A stretch of DNA of 60,000 nt, from positions 35,205,501 to 35,265,500 of the forward strand of contig OX485805.1 in the NCBI GenBank assembly GCA_950295325.1. The letters are read 5' to 3'. This DNA is from Polytrichum commune. Its lineage: Eukaryota > Streptophyta > Polytrichopsida > Polytrichales > Polytrichaceae. Of the stretch, positions 10,279-22,100 are shown piece by piece. A program made the position numbers and the translations under genes. The notes below the pieces were generated by a model. It was not told the DNA's origin. It searched no databases and saw nothing but the letters and a program-made list of their open reading frames with translations. Each line of letters opens with the position of its first letter. Within the stretch, counting starts at the first letter, position 1.

Positions 10279-12669
10279 CTAGTACATTATGAATCCACGA
10301 GAAGTTGCAAGCTTAATTTGACCTTGAAGTGATTGAATTGTCACAATGCCTTTAAAAAATGTGAGCACTTCAGGAGGTGCATAGCATATGTAACTGTACA
10401 TCAAAGTGTATGACGTAGCTTTTGGAGATAATCGATAATTTCAATAGCTAAGTCTAAGTGAGAAAAAGAAAAATGTTACAAAGTACTTGTTTATGAACAA
10501 GCTCCAATCACTTAACATTAAGAGTTCCATGTTGAAATGATTAGGCCACTTAGGATTAGTTGTAAGTGGAGATCTGATTCCCAAAGCTAATGTTCACATT
10601 CCATGTTAACCTCCAACTAAACCCTATTTCCTTGCCCATATCGTAACATTGGAGAAACCATTTTGCAATGCAAACAAATTGGCATATAGTAGAGGCACCT
10701 ATTCCCGATGGGGTCCTGATCGGGAATCTAGAGGGTACCATAATTTTGATCATGTATGGATTGAAGTTTAATTGCATTGGAACCAATAGTGTCATGACAC
10801 ATGTCTTGGTTTTGAGTGTCGAAGTGAGGAGGAACGAGTGGTTTTGGCAAACTCTAGACATTGGTAATATGTTATGGCCAACTTTTGGGTTCCAAAATTC
10901 ACACTAATTTCAATTTAAGGAATAAAATTACCAAAAAAAAAATTGCAGTCTTCCTAAATTCTATCTTCCTACAACCTCTCCTGGCCCTCGCAACCTTCCA
11001 AGTTACCATGTTCATCTACTTTGGGGTGTGAAATGATGTAAAAATCTTCCAAAAACTAACAATTACACCTAACATTGCTATAAGGATCAAGATGAGAACT
11101 CATCGGTCCTTGAGGTAGCCAAGAATTCAATCATAAACACCGGTGCAACACTACAACTTACGCATACCCATATAACCACTTAAGAACATTGAACTTCCAC
11201 TCTTTGAAAATTTGTTACAAATGGATGGTTTGTCGCCTTGCTCTTGGTTTTATGACAATGGATCCGTACAATATATACCAATTGACATGGTTCTTTTTCC
11301 CTAAATTTGATTGCACATCGTAACACAAAAAACCCTCATGGAAGTGACCATGGGAAAGTGGCAAAAGAAAAAAAGGAAAAGAAAAAGCTATACTTGAGGT
11401 TAAGATGATATTCTTCATGTACTGTATGCAATGTAGTGAAAGCCCCTTAAGAAAAAAGAATTATCGGCATGTTGCCGGTCCGGCACACTTGTGTCGAATT
11501 ACACCCAAGTTTTGTGATTTTGAAGATGTTTTGTACGATTTCAATCCATAGTATATAAACATCATAATCTAGTGGGCAAGCAACCCATACATAAATTCAC
11601 CCCAATTTCATTTTGTCAACAGAGAATTGGTGTTTAATGATACTTAGGTAAAATTGGACTAAGTCCAAGTTCACAATTATAACATCTTGACTTATATTGT
11701 AGGATCATCCGATACAATCGAACATACAACGTACTTATGATTATATTATAACAAGTGCTTGTATCATATTTTCATGATTCATCAGTCAATTATATATATA
11801 TAAATATAGATATTTTAGTTTTGCATCACATTTTAATATCATGTCATTCACGTATTCACACATATGCCATAAAACAGCAGGTACATTAACGATGTATCGA
11901 TGGATTTGCCCATACAATCAAAGCAACCAAAAATCACATGTTTTTGGAAATATGTCCAGATGCAGTTAAATATTAGTCTTGAGAATCGTTGCATTTCTTG
12001 CGACTCAAATTTACCACAAAGAAGAAATGAATGACTCAGAAAGCATCGCCCCCAAAACACCATTTTTTGAAGGGAAAAGAAGAAGTTGAATTAGCGTTAG
12101 AATTTCCATTGAAAGTGCTCACATGAGATGACTTAAGAATGAGTCTAGCTCTATTTCACTTTACGGTGTGTGCAAGTCGACCGGATCCAAACCCGATGAT
12201 TGGAGAAAGTTGTGACCATTGAGATTCACTTTCTAGTACATTTGCACAACAATTGCATGTTGACCGATTCAAACATCAATGAGTGTGGGTTGATATTCAC
12301 ATAGAACATGGTAAAGAATACAATGGGTTCTTGTACTATGAGCACAAGTTTATTAAAAAGATGTTGACGACCTTAACATCATGTGTGTGTGTGGATTTAA
12401 AATCACAAAATTTTATAAATTTTGAATTTGGATTCAAATAAGGCGTATATTGGTGCATTGAAACCCCTTGCAATTGTTGCAAAAAACACATAGAAACAAC
12501 GGATGTAACAATAATAGATACAATCAACGATTCAAGTGATGGATTTACCAGGATCTAAATAAAGATTGTTTTGAGGAAGAGTGAATATGAGGGCCGATTG
12601 GAGGCCATTGGCCTTGACCATGGAAGCAATCAATGGGGTGAACTTGGAAATAATAGGTCAATACCTTAA
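10279..12669. other. Intergenic, no gene seen
   Basis: No supportable gene. A perfect 9-bp-arm hairpin (attcccgat / atcgggaat) lies at 10701-10727 inside two overlapping opposite open frames (10556-10907) that I do not recognise. The rest is AT-rich sequence with short random frames. Confidence 0.4.
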
Positions 12670-13175
12670 GGGCCACTTCACACACAAGACTAAGAGCCCA
12701 TGACCATTACACTTCATGCGCTCTCATTGGTGGGAAAGGCGGAGCCGGTCCAAGTTCGCTTCACACTACGCTTGAGGGACCAACGGAGTATATAAGTGAA
12801 TGCAATATGGATGTAGAGTCTAGTACATGGATTCCTACATGGCATCGAATGGATCATGTTCCATGGTCACTTGGATTATTTTCAAAAACCACCTCTTGGA
12901 GGCAGGCCTAACACAAAACTAGTAGACCATTGCACTCTAAACGCTCACAACTGTGGATTTATTTTATTTGATCATTTGTGAGGACCCGCATGGATAGACA
13001 TTCATTGAAATAGCATTTGGTTGAGGGCCCAGTCACACAGGACTTCACACTACACTTGAGGGTCCATGACCACACTAGATGATTTTGGAGGTGTCTTGGG
13101 ACAACTTTTGGACACTTTCTTTTGGGCTCTCACAAATTCATGGTCACGGCTCTTGGCTTGTGTGTGAAGTGGCCC
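12670..13175 (+). mobile_element. PIF/Harbinger-like MITE, short type (506 bp)
   Basis: Begins GGGCCACTTCACACAC and ends GTGTGTGAAGTGGCCC, flanked by TAA at 12667-12669 and 13176-13178. A 3-bp TAA/TTA duplication and GGGCC ends are the PIF/Harbinger (Tourist) signature. No coding capacity. The same short type occurs at 41450-41952 and, inverted, at 56271-56774. A second TTCACACT motif sits inside each half. Confidence 0.87.
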
Positions 13176-13279
13176 TAAGTTTCTCAAAACTACATTGTTT
13201 ATCCCAATTAGTGTGTGTTTCTATTCGGAGTTACGGAGTACAATAACGTCTTACTCAACAACACAATTTCTTACTAATG

Positions 13280-13645
13280 TAAATTCAATATGTCACATGG
13301 TATTTTATGTCACTACGGTAACTTCTTGGATGACACTTCCAATGAGTAAGTGAACAAATATTGTCATGGATGATGGATGAGTTCATCCATTGGCGAAAAC
13401 CCTACCTTCTCCTGTCAACAACTTGTGATAAAATATTATCATAGATGATGGAAATCTGGATGAAAATTCACTTGGTAAGTGATGGTAGTTTCAACATTGT
13501 AAATCTATAATCCCCCTAAAATATTACAAAAAATGACAAATAATGTTGGGTTAACATTTTGTGTTGGTGACACTATGCCGTGGTTACAATTAGTATGGAG
13601 CAACACAATTAGAATTGGTGACACTAAATATCATATTTAGTGTAG
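13280..13645 (-). mobile_element. Repeat ending in ACTAAATATCATATTTAGT palindrome, copy 1
   Basis: Read in reverse, this stretch aligns with 30305-30838, sharing the palindrome at 13620-13643 and several blocks such as ggatgaactcatccatc. It lacks the 167-bp insertion found in the other copy and so preserves that insertion's empty site. The far end, near 13280, is not sharply defined. Confidence 0.65.
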
Positions 13646-14869
13646 TGTAGTTGGTCTCTTGGAGCATGACACTTAAAGGCCATTGAGACATTCCAATATA
13701 TTGCATTGTCATAATGGTTGCAATTCGTTTAATATCTAAAATACAAGCTATGTTTTTGTTGGCTTCTGTTTTGCCTTTCTTATTCAAAGAAATCATCTCA
13801 AGTGGTTCCCTTTTAACTACCGTTATACATAGGAGGCTTCAATGGAAATGATGTTATTTCATAAACTACCAAAATATGCATAAATTATTATTATCTAAAT
13901 ATAGAATTTAACTAGAAAAGCGGATGATCTTGTTTTTTGAGGTTGTCATGATTCATTCATGCAGTAATGTCCCATGCCATCATGTAATTGTACCAATGAC
14001 AATTGCTCAAATCTTCTTTAAAACATGGTATTGTTTGGTGTCCCTTCTTAGGTCCACACATGTATGTGTTCATTTAAGACGAGTAACCAAATTAGGCATG
14101 CTTATCTTAGTGTAGCAAATGGAAATGGGTTTTGGAGGACCTTAGTTGATATGGGTGGAGATGCTATTGTAGTACTTAAAGTAGTGTTCTTGTTGATAGG
14201 TTGCCTTTGGTAGCAAAGGAAGAAGGAAGCCATCCAATTGTCAACCACGTGCCACTCAAGCTATGGTAGTCATTGTTGCTTGAGTAACCTAGCGTACATG
14301 TTTACATTATAATATTGTGATTCCGGACACATCAACGGCTAAAAATATGTGGGAACAATCTTGACTCCACAAAGACATCATTTGTACAATCACATCAACC
14401 ATAAGAAGTGTTGGTCTTCTTTGATAAGTTGTTGAATTGGATTGAACTACTTTTTCTTAATGATTTCGAGAAGTTTTTGATATGGCCTTTAGGGGTTAAG
14501 ATGAGTAACCATATTAGGTGTGCTGACCTAAGTTTACTACAAGTAGAAATGGAGGGCCTTCTAGGTATGGATGGCGGTGCTTATGCCATAAAGTAACACT
14601 CCCACTAACAAATTGCATTTAATAGCAAAAGAATGCATTGTTGGCAACATGCATCCCAACCTACAATATTCATTGTTGCTTGACCATACTATTGCACACG
14701 TTTACATAATCTTCTAATCTTGAACATATGAACAACTTAAACATTTTATGAACAATCCTAACTTTGCAAAATACAATCCGTACTATCATATCTATCATAG
14801 GAGGTGTTGTGTTTTTATTAATTAATAAGAAGTTGAAATGGAATGAAATGATCTAGAGCTTTAATATTT
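13646..14869. other. Intergenic, no gene seen
   Basis: AT-rich, with two diverged copies of a motif (gagtaaccaaattaggcatgc at about 14080; gagtaaccatattaggtgtgc at about 14503) related to the dispersed fragments at 5.1, 30.1, 42.3 and 58.7 kb. No coding region supported. Confidence 0.4.
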
Positions 14870-15170
14870 GGCTATGTGGTTAGATGTGGCTCCAAGAACA
14901 AATATCGGTAAGACATATGTCCAAAAGAGAATGGACTACATGCTCAAAATATGTTAACCATTCTAGGCTTGATAGTTACCATAATTAGGGGGGGGGGAGA
15001 GACCTACATGACCATTTAATGAGCACAAGAACCTTCACTTGGTAATGAATAAGATATTCATACGAGCTTCAAATATGTGAGGAAAGTGGTTATAATCTCG
15101 ATTTGGATTTGATAACCACCTTGTACTAGTCACATGTTTCATGTCATAGGAGAAATGGACTACTTAAATA
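14870..15170 (+). repeat. Dispersed repeat family Y, copy 1
   Basis: About 280 bp non-coding repeat recognised by gctccaagaac, gtgctcaaaatatg, a G run (G10 at 14988-14997), gaccatttaatgagcac and tttggatttg. Other copies: 43432-43710, 48158-48430, 55855-56075 and, inverted, 58455-58740. Confidence 0.78.
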
Positions 15171-15173
15171 GAA

Positions 15174-15205
<32 letters not shown>

Positions 15206-15207
<2 letters not shown>

Positions 15208-16807
15208 GTGTTCAAGATTGAAGTCTTCAATGCCCTTCAAACGCGATTTGGCCCTTCAAAATATACCTCTCTCAAAACAGCCCTTCAAAATGCAACCCCA
15301 AACTCAAAATGAAAACTTCACTTGACATCTTCAAATTTTGTACACCCGTCAACACTGTAGCGCTACAGTGACGAGGAGGTCGTTACAGCAACGAGGAGGT
15401 CGCTACAGTGACAACCTCAACACCTAGCAAATGATTCATTCAACATCGATCTGACTTGGAATTCAACTTTTTAGGTCTTGCAAAAGATTGGAATCCAACC
15501 CTTTCTTTGGTAAGCATTGAGTCAGTGTTGTAGTGTGATGTGATTCAATCAATGTGAAATCAGTGCTGATTTGAAATCCCGTGCAACTTTACAGATCCAT
15601 TCAGTGAGATGGTTATCCTGTGGCTTGGTCATGGAGAGATTGGTATTTTGTATGCCTGCAATTTTAGAAATTTGGGAGGTTGAAGAACCCACATGGTACA
15701 AGGATCTAACTTCTCTTCAGTTCCAATTTTTCATTCACATGCTAGCTGATATATTATCAGAGTTGAATAAGGTCAATCGCAAGTTTCAGTTTGATCTTGT
15801 AGATATCACTAGCATAGCTTCTACGATTGATGTAACAATAAGCTTGTTTCGTAGACACTATCTGGGTGTAAGTTTTGGCCTGACAACCAAACACCTAGGA
15901 AAGTTTCTCCGCGAGGTGGTACCCAATGGGCAAATATTGTATGTTGATAGTTTTGGGTGTGAAAAAATGCATATCTTGCATTATGATTCCATGCCCGAGT
16001 GTGACGTAGGAGGCTCATTGGAGGCATGCATCATGTTGGGGAGGCAGTATGTGCAGAAAATCATCGATTCACTCAATGATCGATTTCCTGACTTGTCCAT
16101 TTTCAATGCGGCCCGGCTTTTTAGCCCGAAGCACTATCCCGTAGATGAATTGGACAGAGGGACATTAACGGAACAATGGTTGAACCGGTTGGTGACACAT
16201 TTCCGTTGGAGCGATGACCTTGTTAATCAATGCAATGCGGAATTGCTAGAATTCGTGGAGATGTTATGTTCCGTTTGTGAACGCCGAAGTATGCAAGAAG
16301 TTTGGGTTTTTTGTGGCAATGACCGGGAGTTCATGATTAATTGGCCAACTATGATGTTGCTATGGCAAGCCATACTTGTGATCCCAACTAGCACTGTTGT
16401 TTGTGAGCGTGGTTTTTCAAAGCAAAATTGGGTTAAGAGTGAAAGGAGAACTAGACTCAACCTTGACACACTAGATGCTTTAATGAGGGTTAGTCTAAAT
16501 GGGTTAGGAGTTGAATTCATGGATTGGGATAGTATTTTTGAATCTTGGAAAATTGGCACAAGAACCAACAAGCATAGGGCATTATCACTAGAAGAGGTGG
16601 AGTTAGATGGTTGATTCTTAATTCTTCACATTGTATTGGAAGCATGCACCATATAAATCATGCATAAGTTTAATATGAGTTTTTAATATTTTATTTCTAT
16701 ATTACTGAATTGACGTCTTGAATTTGAACTAGCCCTTCAACCGAAGGGCTCAAATTTTAGAGCCCTTCAAAATGAAACTCATATGAGGGCTTCAATCTTG
16801 AACACTG
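15206..16807 (+). mobile_element. hAT element, 1.6 kb
   Basis: The terminal inverted repeats share CAGTGTTCAAGATTGAAG, at 15206 and, inverted, ending at 16807. The flanks are an 8-bp duplication TCTCTCTC (15198-15205 and 16808-16815), the size expected of hAT elements, although it lies in a CT run. Subterminal zones hold repeated cccttcaaa motifs in both orientations, probably transposase-binding sites, plus short repeats (gaggaggtcg) at 15372-15410. Only the C-terminal part of a transposase is encoded, so it is an internally deleted or 5'-truncated copy. Confidence 0.9.
15595..16614 (+). CDS. hAT transposase, C-terminal exon
   Basis: An open frame of 340 codons inside the hAT element. The frame has no good ATG at its beginning; a plausible splice acceptor (actttacag) ends at 15594, so I read this as a 3' exon starting IHSVRWLSCG. 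That opening resembles the HxVRWLS block of ZNF862-like hAT transposases, and the end has the hAT dimerisation region: PTSTVVCERGFSKQNWVK followed by RRTRLNLDTLDALMR. Full proteins of this group are roughly twice as long, so the N-terminal half, including a zinc finger and part of the catalytic core, is absent. No frameshift or stop disrupts the remaining frame. It probably cannot catalyse transposition alone, but the dimerisation part could still be made. Confidence 0.78.
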   Translation: MHSVRWLSCGLVMERLVFCMPAILEIWEVEEPTWYKDLTSLQFQFFIHMLADILSELNKVNRKFQFDLVDITSIASTIDVTISLFRRHYLGVSFGLTTKHLGKFLREVVPNGQILYVDSFGCEKMHILHYDSMPECDVGGSLEACIMLGRQYVQKIIDSLNDRFPDLSIFNAARLFSPKHYPVDELDRGTLTEQWLNRLVTHFRWSDDLVNQCNAELLEFVEMLCSVCERRSMQEVWVFCGNDREFMINWPTMMLLWQAILVIPTSTVVCERGFSKQNWVKSERRTRLNLDTLDALMRVSLNGLGVEFMDWDSIFESWKIGTRTNKHRALSLEEVELDG

Positions 16808-16815
16808 TCTCTCTC

Positions 16816-17430
16816 GGATGGATATATGTGTTCATGTAGTAAAGTAACGCTCCCACTGACAAGTTGCCATTTAGATAGGTCCTCTTAATTATGTTTGTTA
16901 TTGATTTTCGTGATCCTTTGAAACCATGAGCCCTTTTTCTTGAACTATGTCTTTGGAGTTTTTTTAAAAAATTACTCTACACTCAATAGTGAACACAATC
17001 AGGATGACCCATGTATTTAGTAGAGGAATCTATAATCATGCACTTACGATAACCATAACCAAATCACAGGAGGTCTAATTTTCAATTTGGTTTTTTTGTT
17101 GATGCTTCATCATGGATTTATTGGTGCAACTTGAATTTGAAGACATAAATTCGATCAACAAAAGACATAGAACAAGAAAAACAACCCAACAATCGATCAC
17201 AATTGGACGGACCTATGTACCCACTTAAGAAATCAATAGACATGCACTTCCTTCCGACAACCATAACCGAAGCAGGGGAGGTATGATTTTCAATCCAATT
17301 TTTGCACACGGTTCATCGTGGGTTTGCTAATGCAACACGAGTTTCATTGTGTAAATTGGTATCGATAGAAGTTGGAGTACACGAAAAAGGAACCAAACAA
17401 CACGCCCATACCTTTAGTCCTCCCATTACA
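16816..17430. repeat. Two diverged copies of a dispersed repeat
   Basis: About 17060-17230 and 17240-17410 are related to each other (tcaatttggtttttt...gatgcttcatcatggattt against tcaatccaattttt...ggttcatcgtgggtttgc). They also match 2255-2400 and 27540-27955. No gene seen. Confidence 0.55.
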
Positions 17431-17860
17431 TTATTGATACAATTGCCACACCGGGAGGGACCAACGTCCCGACCAGTCAATCCGCCTGGTCCGGAGCCCC
17501 CCGTAGCAGGCGGTAGCCAAGAAGGGAGCATGGGACAAAGTCCCAAAACTGCTCCGGCCGGTTGGCTGCAAAGCATCCCTCTCCCCTTGCGCCCAACCAA
17601 TTGAAGCACATGTTCCTTGACTCCGCTCGGGCATGTTTTTGATGACATAATTCAAAATAATTGAGATTAGTTTGAATCTTTTACATGTAACGAGAACATT
17701 TGTGCAAGCGGGCATGCAACCAACTCCTAGCCACTGCCCCATCCAAGCAGTCGCTGGAGCAGTGGCAGGTACTCTACCACACGAAGCCGAACCGACCAAA
17801 TGCCTCCCTGACCGGGGCCACTAGTTGGCTGCCCTAGCCAACCCCGGCGTGGTAGGGCTA
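17431..17860. other. GC-rich island of unknown origin
   Basis: Sharply richer in G+C than the AT-rich flanks. Contains ccggagccccccg, gctccggccggttggctg and ctagttggctgccctagcc. Open frames on both strands are shadows of the composition. Not recognised. Confidence 0.35.
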
Positions 17861-17949
17861 TGAAAACAACTTATTTCGCATCAAAATGTAGGCACAGAGC
17901 TGGGTGATTACAATGTTGGACCGGGATGCTGTTTTCAAAGAATGTGAGC

Positions 17950-19152
17950 GCAGAGGCGGCAATTAGTATATTGGAGACACGTGTCCTGTGTTCATTGGTC
18001 GTACGCACCCATGGAATCTAGGTGGCCGATCCAGAGAAGTAACCGAATAACAGCCAGGCAGGCCGCGCCTACCTGCGCGAGCGTGGGGAGATGACGACGA
18101 CGACGACGACACAGGGACGAAAGTCTCGTTCAGTAGACACCGGACTGGGATACAACCTGCCTCAGGTGCAGCCGGAATCACGCAGTCCCGCACTCTCCCC
18201 TCCCCCGCGCTCCCCTGCCCCCGTCCTTGCCTGCCTGCCTGCCTGCGTGCAAGCAAGGAAGGAAGGAAGGAAGAAAGAAGGAAGGAAGCTATGGAGATCC
18301 CGCACTCCAGCTGCCTCCCTTTCCCCCGTCCTCCTGCTCGTCGCCGCTCGACTCCCTGGCCCTCGCCACTCTCCACTCCCTCCAACTCATTGCGTCGCCC
18401 TCACATTAGGACATCGCCCCTGCGCCTACTGTTGCTGCTTACATCGGCCGCCGTCGCCGTCTCGCTGCTGCTGGCTGACACTACTGCCACTCCCCCTTCA
18501 CTCCAAACGCTACTACCACTTGCGCCTGAGCTGTCTACGGCTGCCGTCTCTCGTGTCTCGCAATCGACTTCTATAATCTCGGGTTTTTCGCGGGAGTGTC
18601 GATCGAGTGCGTGTGTGTGAAGAGGGGGGTGGGGTGGAGTGGTGTGGTGTGGGTGCGAGAGTGAGGAGGTTTGGATTTCCGGAGGTTTCGGGGAGGGGTT
18701 TGGTGGGTTGGGGAATGCTGAGGAGAGGGTTTGGGGGGTTGGGTGTTGGGGTGTGTGTGAGTGGGAGGGATCGAGCAATCAAACGAGAGTGTGGGTCGCT
18801 TCTCCTCTGGGGTTTGTGGCAGCGAGGGGATTTGTGCACTTAGACTGTGGGAATCCGGTGTCCAATGCGCGGGAGGAGTATTCTGGGGGGTTAACAATCG
18901 GTGATTTTCAGTCGTATGGAGTGAATTGGTGGCAAGTCGGAGCTGGAATTTGAGTTGTGGCGATGGAGTGCACTACTAGGCGTTAGGAGCTCCGGGGGAA
19001 GCTGCGTGGAGGGCGAGATCTGCAGGATCGGGCATGTGGAAGAAGGGAAAAGGAGGTTCTGGAGCGAGAGGGAAGTGAGTGTGGGATGGCAGTTTGAGAG
19101 GAGAGGGCAAAGGTTGGAGCTAGGAGTCTGTGAGGTGGGCGCAGGGGAGGGT
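17950..19152 (+). promoter_or_regulatory. Promoter and 5' leader of the RING-H2 gene
   Basis: A CpG-rich zone upstream of the RING-H2 gene. It includes (GAC)6 at 18093-18110, adjoining TGCC and GGAA repeats at 18230-18290, and a very G-rich stretch on the sense strand (18619-18775) with many GGGG runs. A 109-codon frame at 18291-18620 contains a leucine-rich hydrophobic segment and could be an upstream ORF or an alternative first exon; its phase-1 splice donors are poor. Another short upstream ATG frame begins at 18963. The transcription start is not determinable by eye. Confidence 0.5.
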
Positions 19153-22100
19153 ATGAACCGGAGCGGGGAGGGCCTCGCTCCTCTTCAAAGAAATCTGTCG
19201 CTGGAGCAGAATGGCGGCCAAGTTCAGTGGAGGCGGAGTAGAGGGAGAGGGAGGAGGAGGACGGCAAGTACTACTACTATTGCTGCTGCTCCTACAACTG
19301 CCTTGTGGTGGGTGTTTGGTGCGGTCGTGCTGTGGGTGTTGTGTGCTGCAAGCTTAGGTATGATGTGCGAGGTTGCATGCTCGGTTAATGAGTTGCTCTT
19401 GTTTTCATGCAAGTGAAACAGTGGTTTTGACACTGCGCTTGACCTAACTTGCAAAACGGGATGGTTCGAATACCATCCTCTTTTGGACGGGGCGATTGCG
19501 CCAGGTTTCCTGGAATGGTAGAGATGTTCAATTGGGGCTGAATTTTTGATGTTTGCACGCTTTACAGGACCTCGTTGAGTTCGTGCTGGGTCTTGAATTT
19601 GCAAGAATGTGATCGCTTTTGTGGTCCTGTGAGTGTTGCACCGGACCCCAGAGCCCTAGCTTTACAATCTTTAAGGGCACTGCTTTTCGCAGGATATCAT
19701 CACTTTTTCACATTCTGGGGTACTGATCTGCGCTTCCCTAGAAAATCGAGGATTTTGGATTCAGTTCCGCAGAATGTTCGATTGAGTGCCCCTTCAGATT
19801 TGAGGATTTTGGTTTCAGCATAACTATGCAAGCCAAAATTGTCAGAGTTCAGGTTTCTGATGAGCTGGTTATTCTGTGAGTAGCTCCTTCATCTGAAACT
19901 GCCTGCAACCTAACCTGCAAAATGAGGTGGTTTGAATACCTCCTTGTGTATAGGGCGATGGCAGGGATGGTCAATTGGAGCTTACTTGTGCGCGTTTGCA
20001 AGTACTGTTGTTGATCATGGACTGTGCACGATTTGCAGTACCTTTTTGGGATTTTACTTGAGAGAATTTAATTGCTCTCGTCCTCCTTGAGTGTTGCACT
20101 GGACCATTAACCCTAGGATATCGTCGTAATCCGTCTACATTCTGTTTTATCAAGTGCTGTTGGGGTGCTGGTGACCCAAGCTTCTGCACTCCCCTTTGCA
20201 GCGCAAAGAATTTGAGGGCTTTGGATTCAGCAGACTGTGCAAACTAAATCGTCAGAGTTCAGGTTTCTGATGAGCTGGTTATTCTGTGAGTAGCTTCTGG
20301 TTGTGGGTTAAATGCTGAAGATATAGGTATGTATTGGAGTTTCTGAGGAGGAGAAATGATTTGTGTTCTGCAGGTTGTCATGCTGGCCATTTCATGAGGT
20401 TGCTATCTGATGATTCTGAAACTATGCCGAATGTCACTTTGGCAACCGACAACGTTTGTCTGAAGAGTGTTGTTCAGAATGGAAGCTATAATTACTATAA
20501 CCTGGATACCTCAAGCTGTTTTGACGACTCCGGATACACCTATGTGAGTTTGGAGGCAAGGATTACGAAGATGTGCAATAGCAGTCAGCAATGGTCTTTG
20601 TTGGTCAATACCAAAGGGGATTTGCCTGAAATTGAGGATATCAATGATCCTGATGAGGAGACCTACATGGATCTTACAGGTGAGGCGTGTCAAACATTAC
20701 CTGTGCATGCTCCTCAAGTGACAATGTGCATCTCCAGTCAGTGCAGGGTTTTACACCTTGGCTCAGCAAATGCACAGAAAACTAACGACACAGCCATTTA
20801 TTTCCATCACTGAAGACCACGTATGCTACTTTGACACTAGGGTATGATATTATTTTCTAGAAGTGAGGAACTATTCAAGTCTCAAGTTTGTAGGGATCTG
20901 ATTGACTTAGCAGTCAGTGATGCTTGGAAGTGGACAATGAAAGGTGGGGATCTGCCTAGAAGTGTTGGACAATATAAACTTGCTGACTATTTTCTCCTTT
21001 TTTCAGACTTGGATCAGCCACGATATTATACACATGTGGACTTGCCACTAGAGGGGAATACCTCAATTCCCTGGTTCGTTGGTGTTTACAGCTCTTGTGG
21101 GCCTGTGCAGTATACCCTGAAAGCTTGGTGCTCAAGTATGTCTTCAAATCTTTTTGAACCTTCTTTTCTTTCATGTTGTTCACAGTTGTAAGACCTGACT
21201 TGACTCTTTTGTACTTCTCAAGTACTGCCAGTAAGGACTTTGGAGATCGAGTGACCATTCCTCTGTTCTGAAGATTGAAGTCAAGAAAGACTGTAATTTT
21301 GATTGGTGCTGATACAGTTTTTGTGTATGTTGGTGCAGTATCTAAAGGGTGCAACCTTAGCTGTAGTGATCCTGATAGCGGGCCCTGTGTAAGCCTGGAG
21401 ACATGCCGTTGTGTCAAGGAAGCAGACGAGGCAACTTGTGGAATAGGTCAGTGTGTTACTCATCCTGTCAATTGGATCCTGCTTTTGGGCGTTTGTCATC
21501 AGATAAGTGTGAATTTTGCTTTTTGGAATGTCTAGACCCCTGATTACCTCTCCAAAGTTGCTGGTCAATCTGTAAATATTTTGTGCTTGGGTTCTCTCAT
21601 GCAGATGTGGACCAGTTGCCAGATGAGGAAGATGTTATAACAAGAAATGGACTTACAATCTTTCATGACGACGAAAGGTTGAGCTATGGAAGATGGAAAT
21701 ACTTCCAGTTCCAGGTTTGGTTTATCTGTTACTCTTCAGATCGAGAAACTTCTCACTTGATTGACAATCATGAAGGTGTTGGTTGCATTTCGAGTTTCTG
21801 ATAAACCATGGGACCTGCATTTCTGCACCAGAAGGAACCCAAAGCGTTTGAGTCTCAATGAAATCCTATACAGACCAAGAGTCCAATTGGTAAGTCTTCA
21901 AATTTAAGCTCTTGCTGACGGCATTGTTGTGGTGGTTGGATGCAGGTAGTAGACAATGACAGCCGCATAATGGTGGAGATGGCCAGGGTTTATGGTGATG
22001 TCATTTTATTTCTGAAACCTCAAGGGGAAAATGGCACAGCAGACCTTCCGACGGAGACTGATGCCAACACATATTCAGATATCGTTGATTGGCAAAACCG

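Noticed and set aside
10668-10907. 79-codon frame on the plus strand
   Set aside because: No recognisable motif, overlapping a longer minus-strand frame; kept only as unexplained intergenic DNA.
19460-19485. tRNA-like T arm (atggTTCGAATaccat)
   Set aside because: No A box, acceptor stem or anticodon arm in the expected spacing; the tandem copy at 19.93 kb has lost the pattern.
17963-19604. Several overlapping 100-150 codon frames on both strands
   Set aside because: They follow high GC and low complexity around the RING-H2 leader; only the frame joining exon 2 in phase with a good donor was kept.
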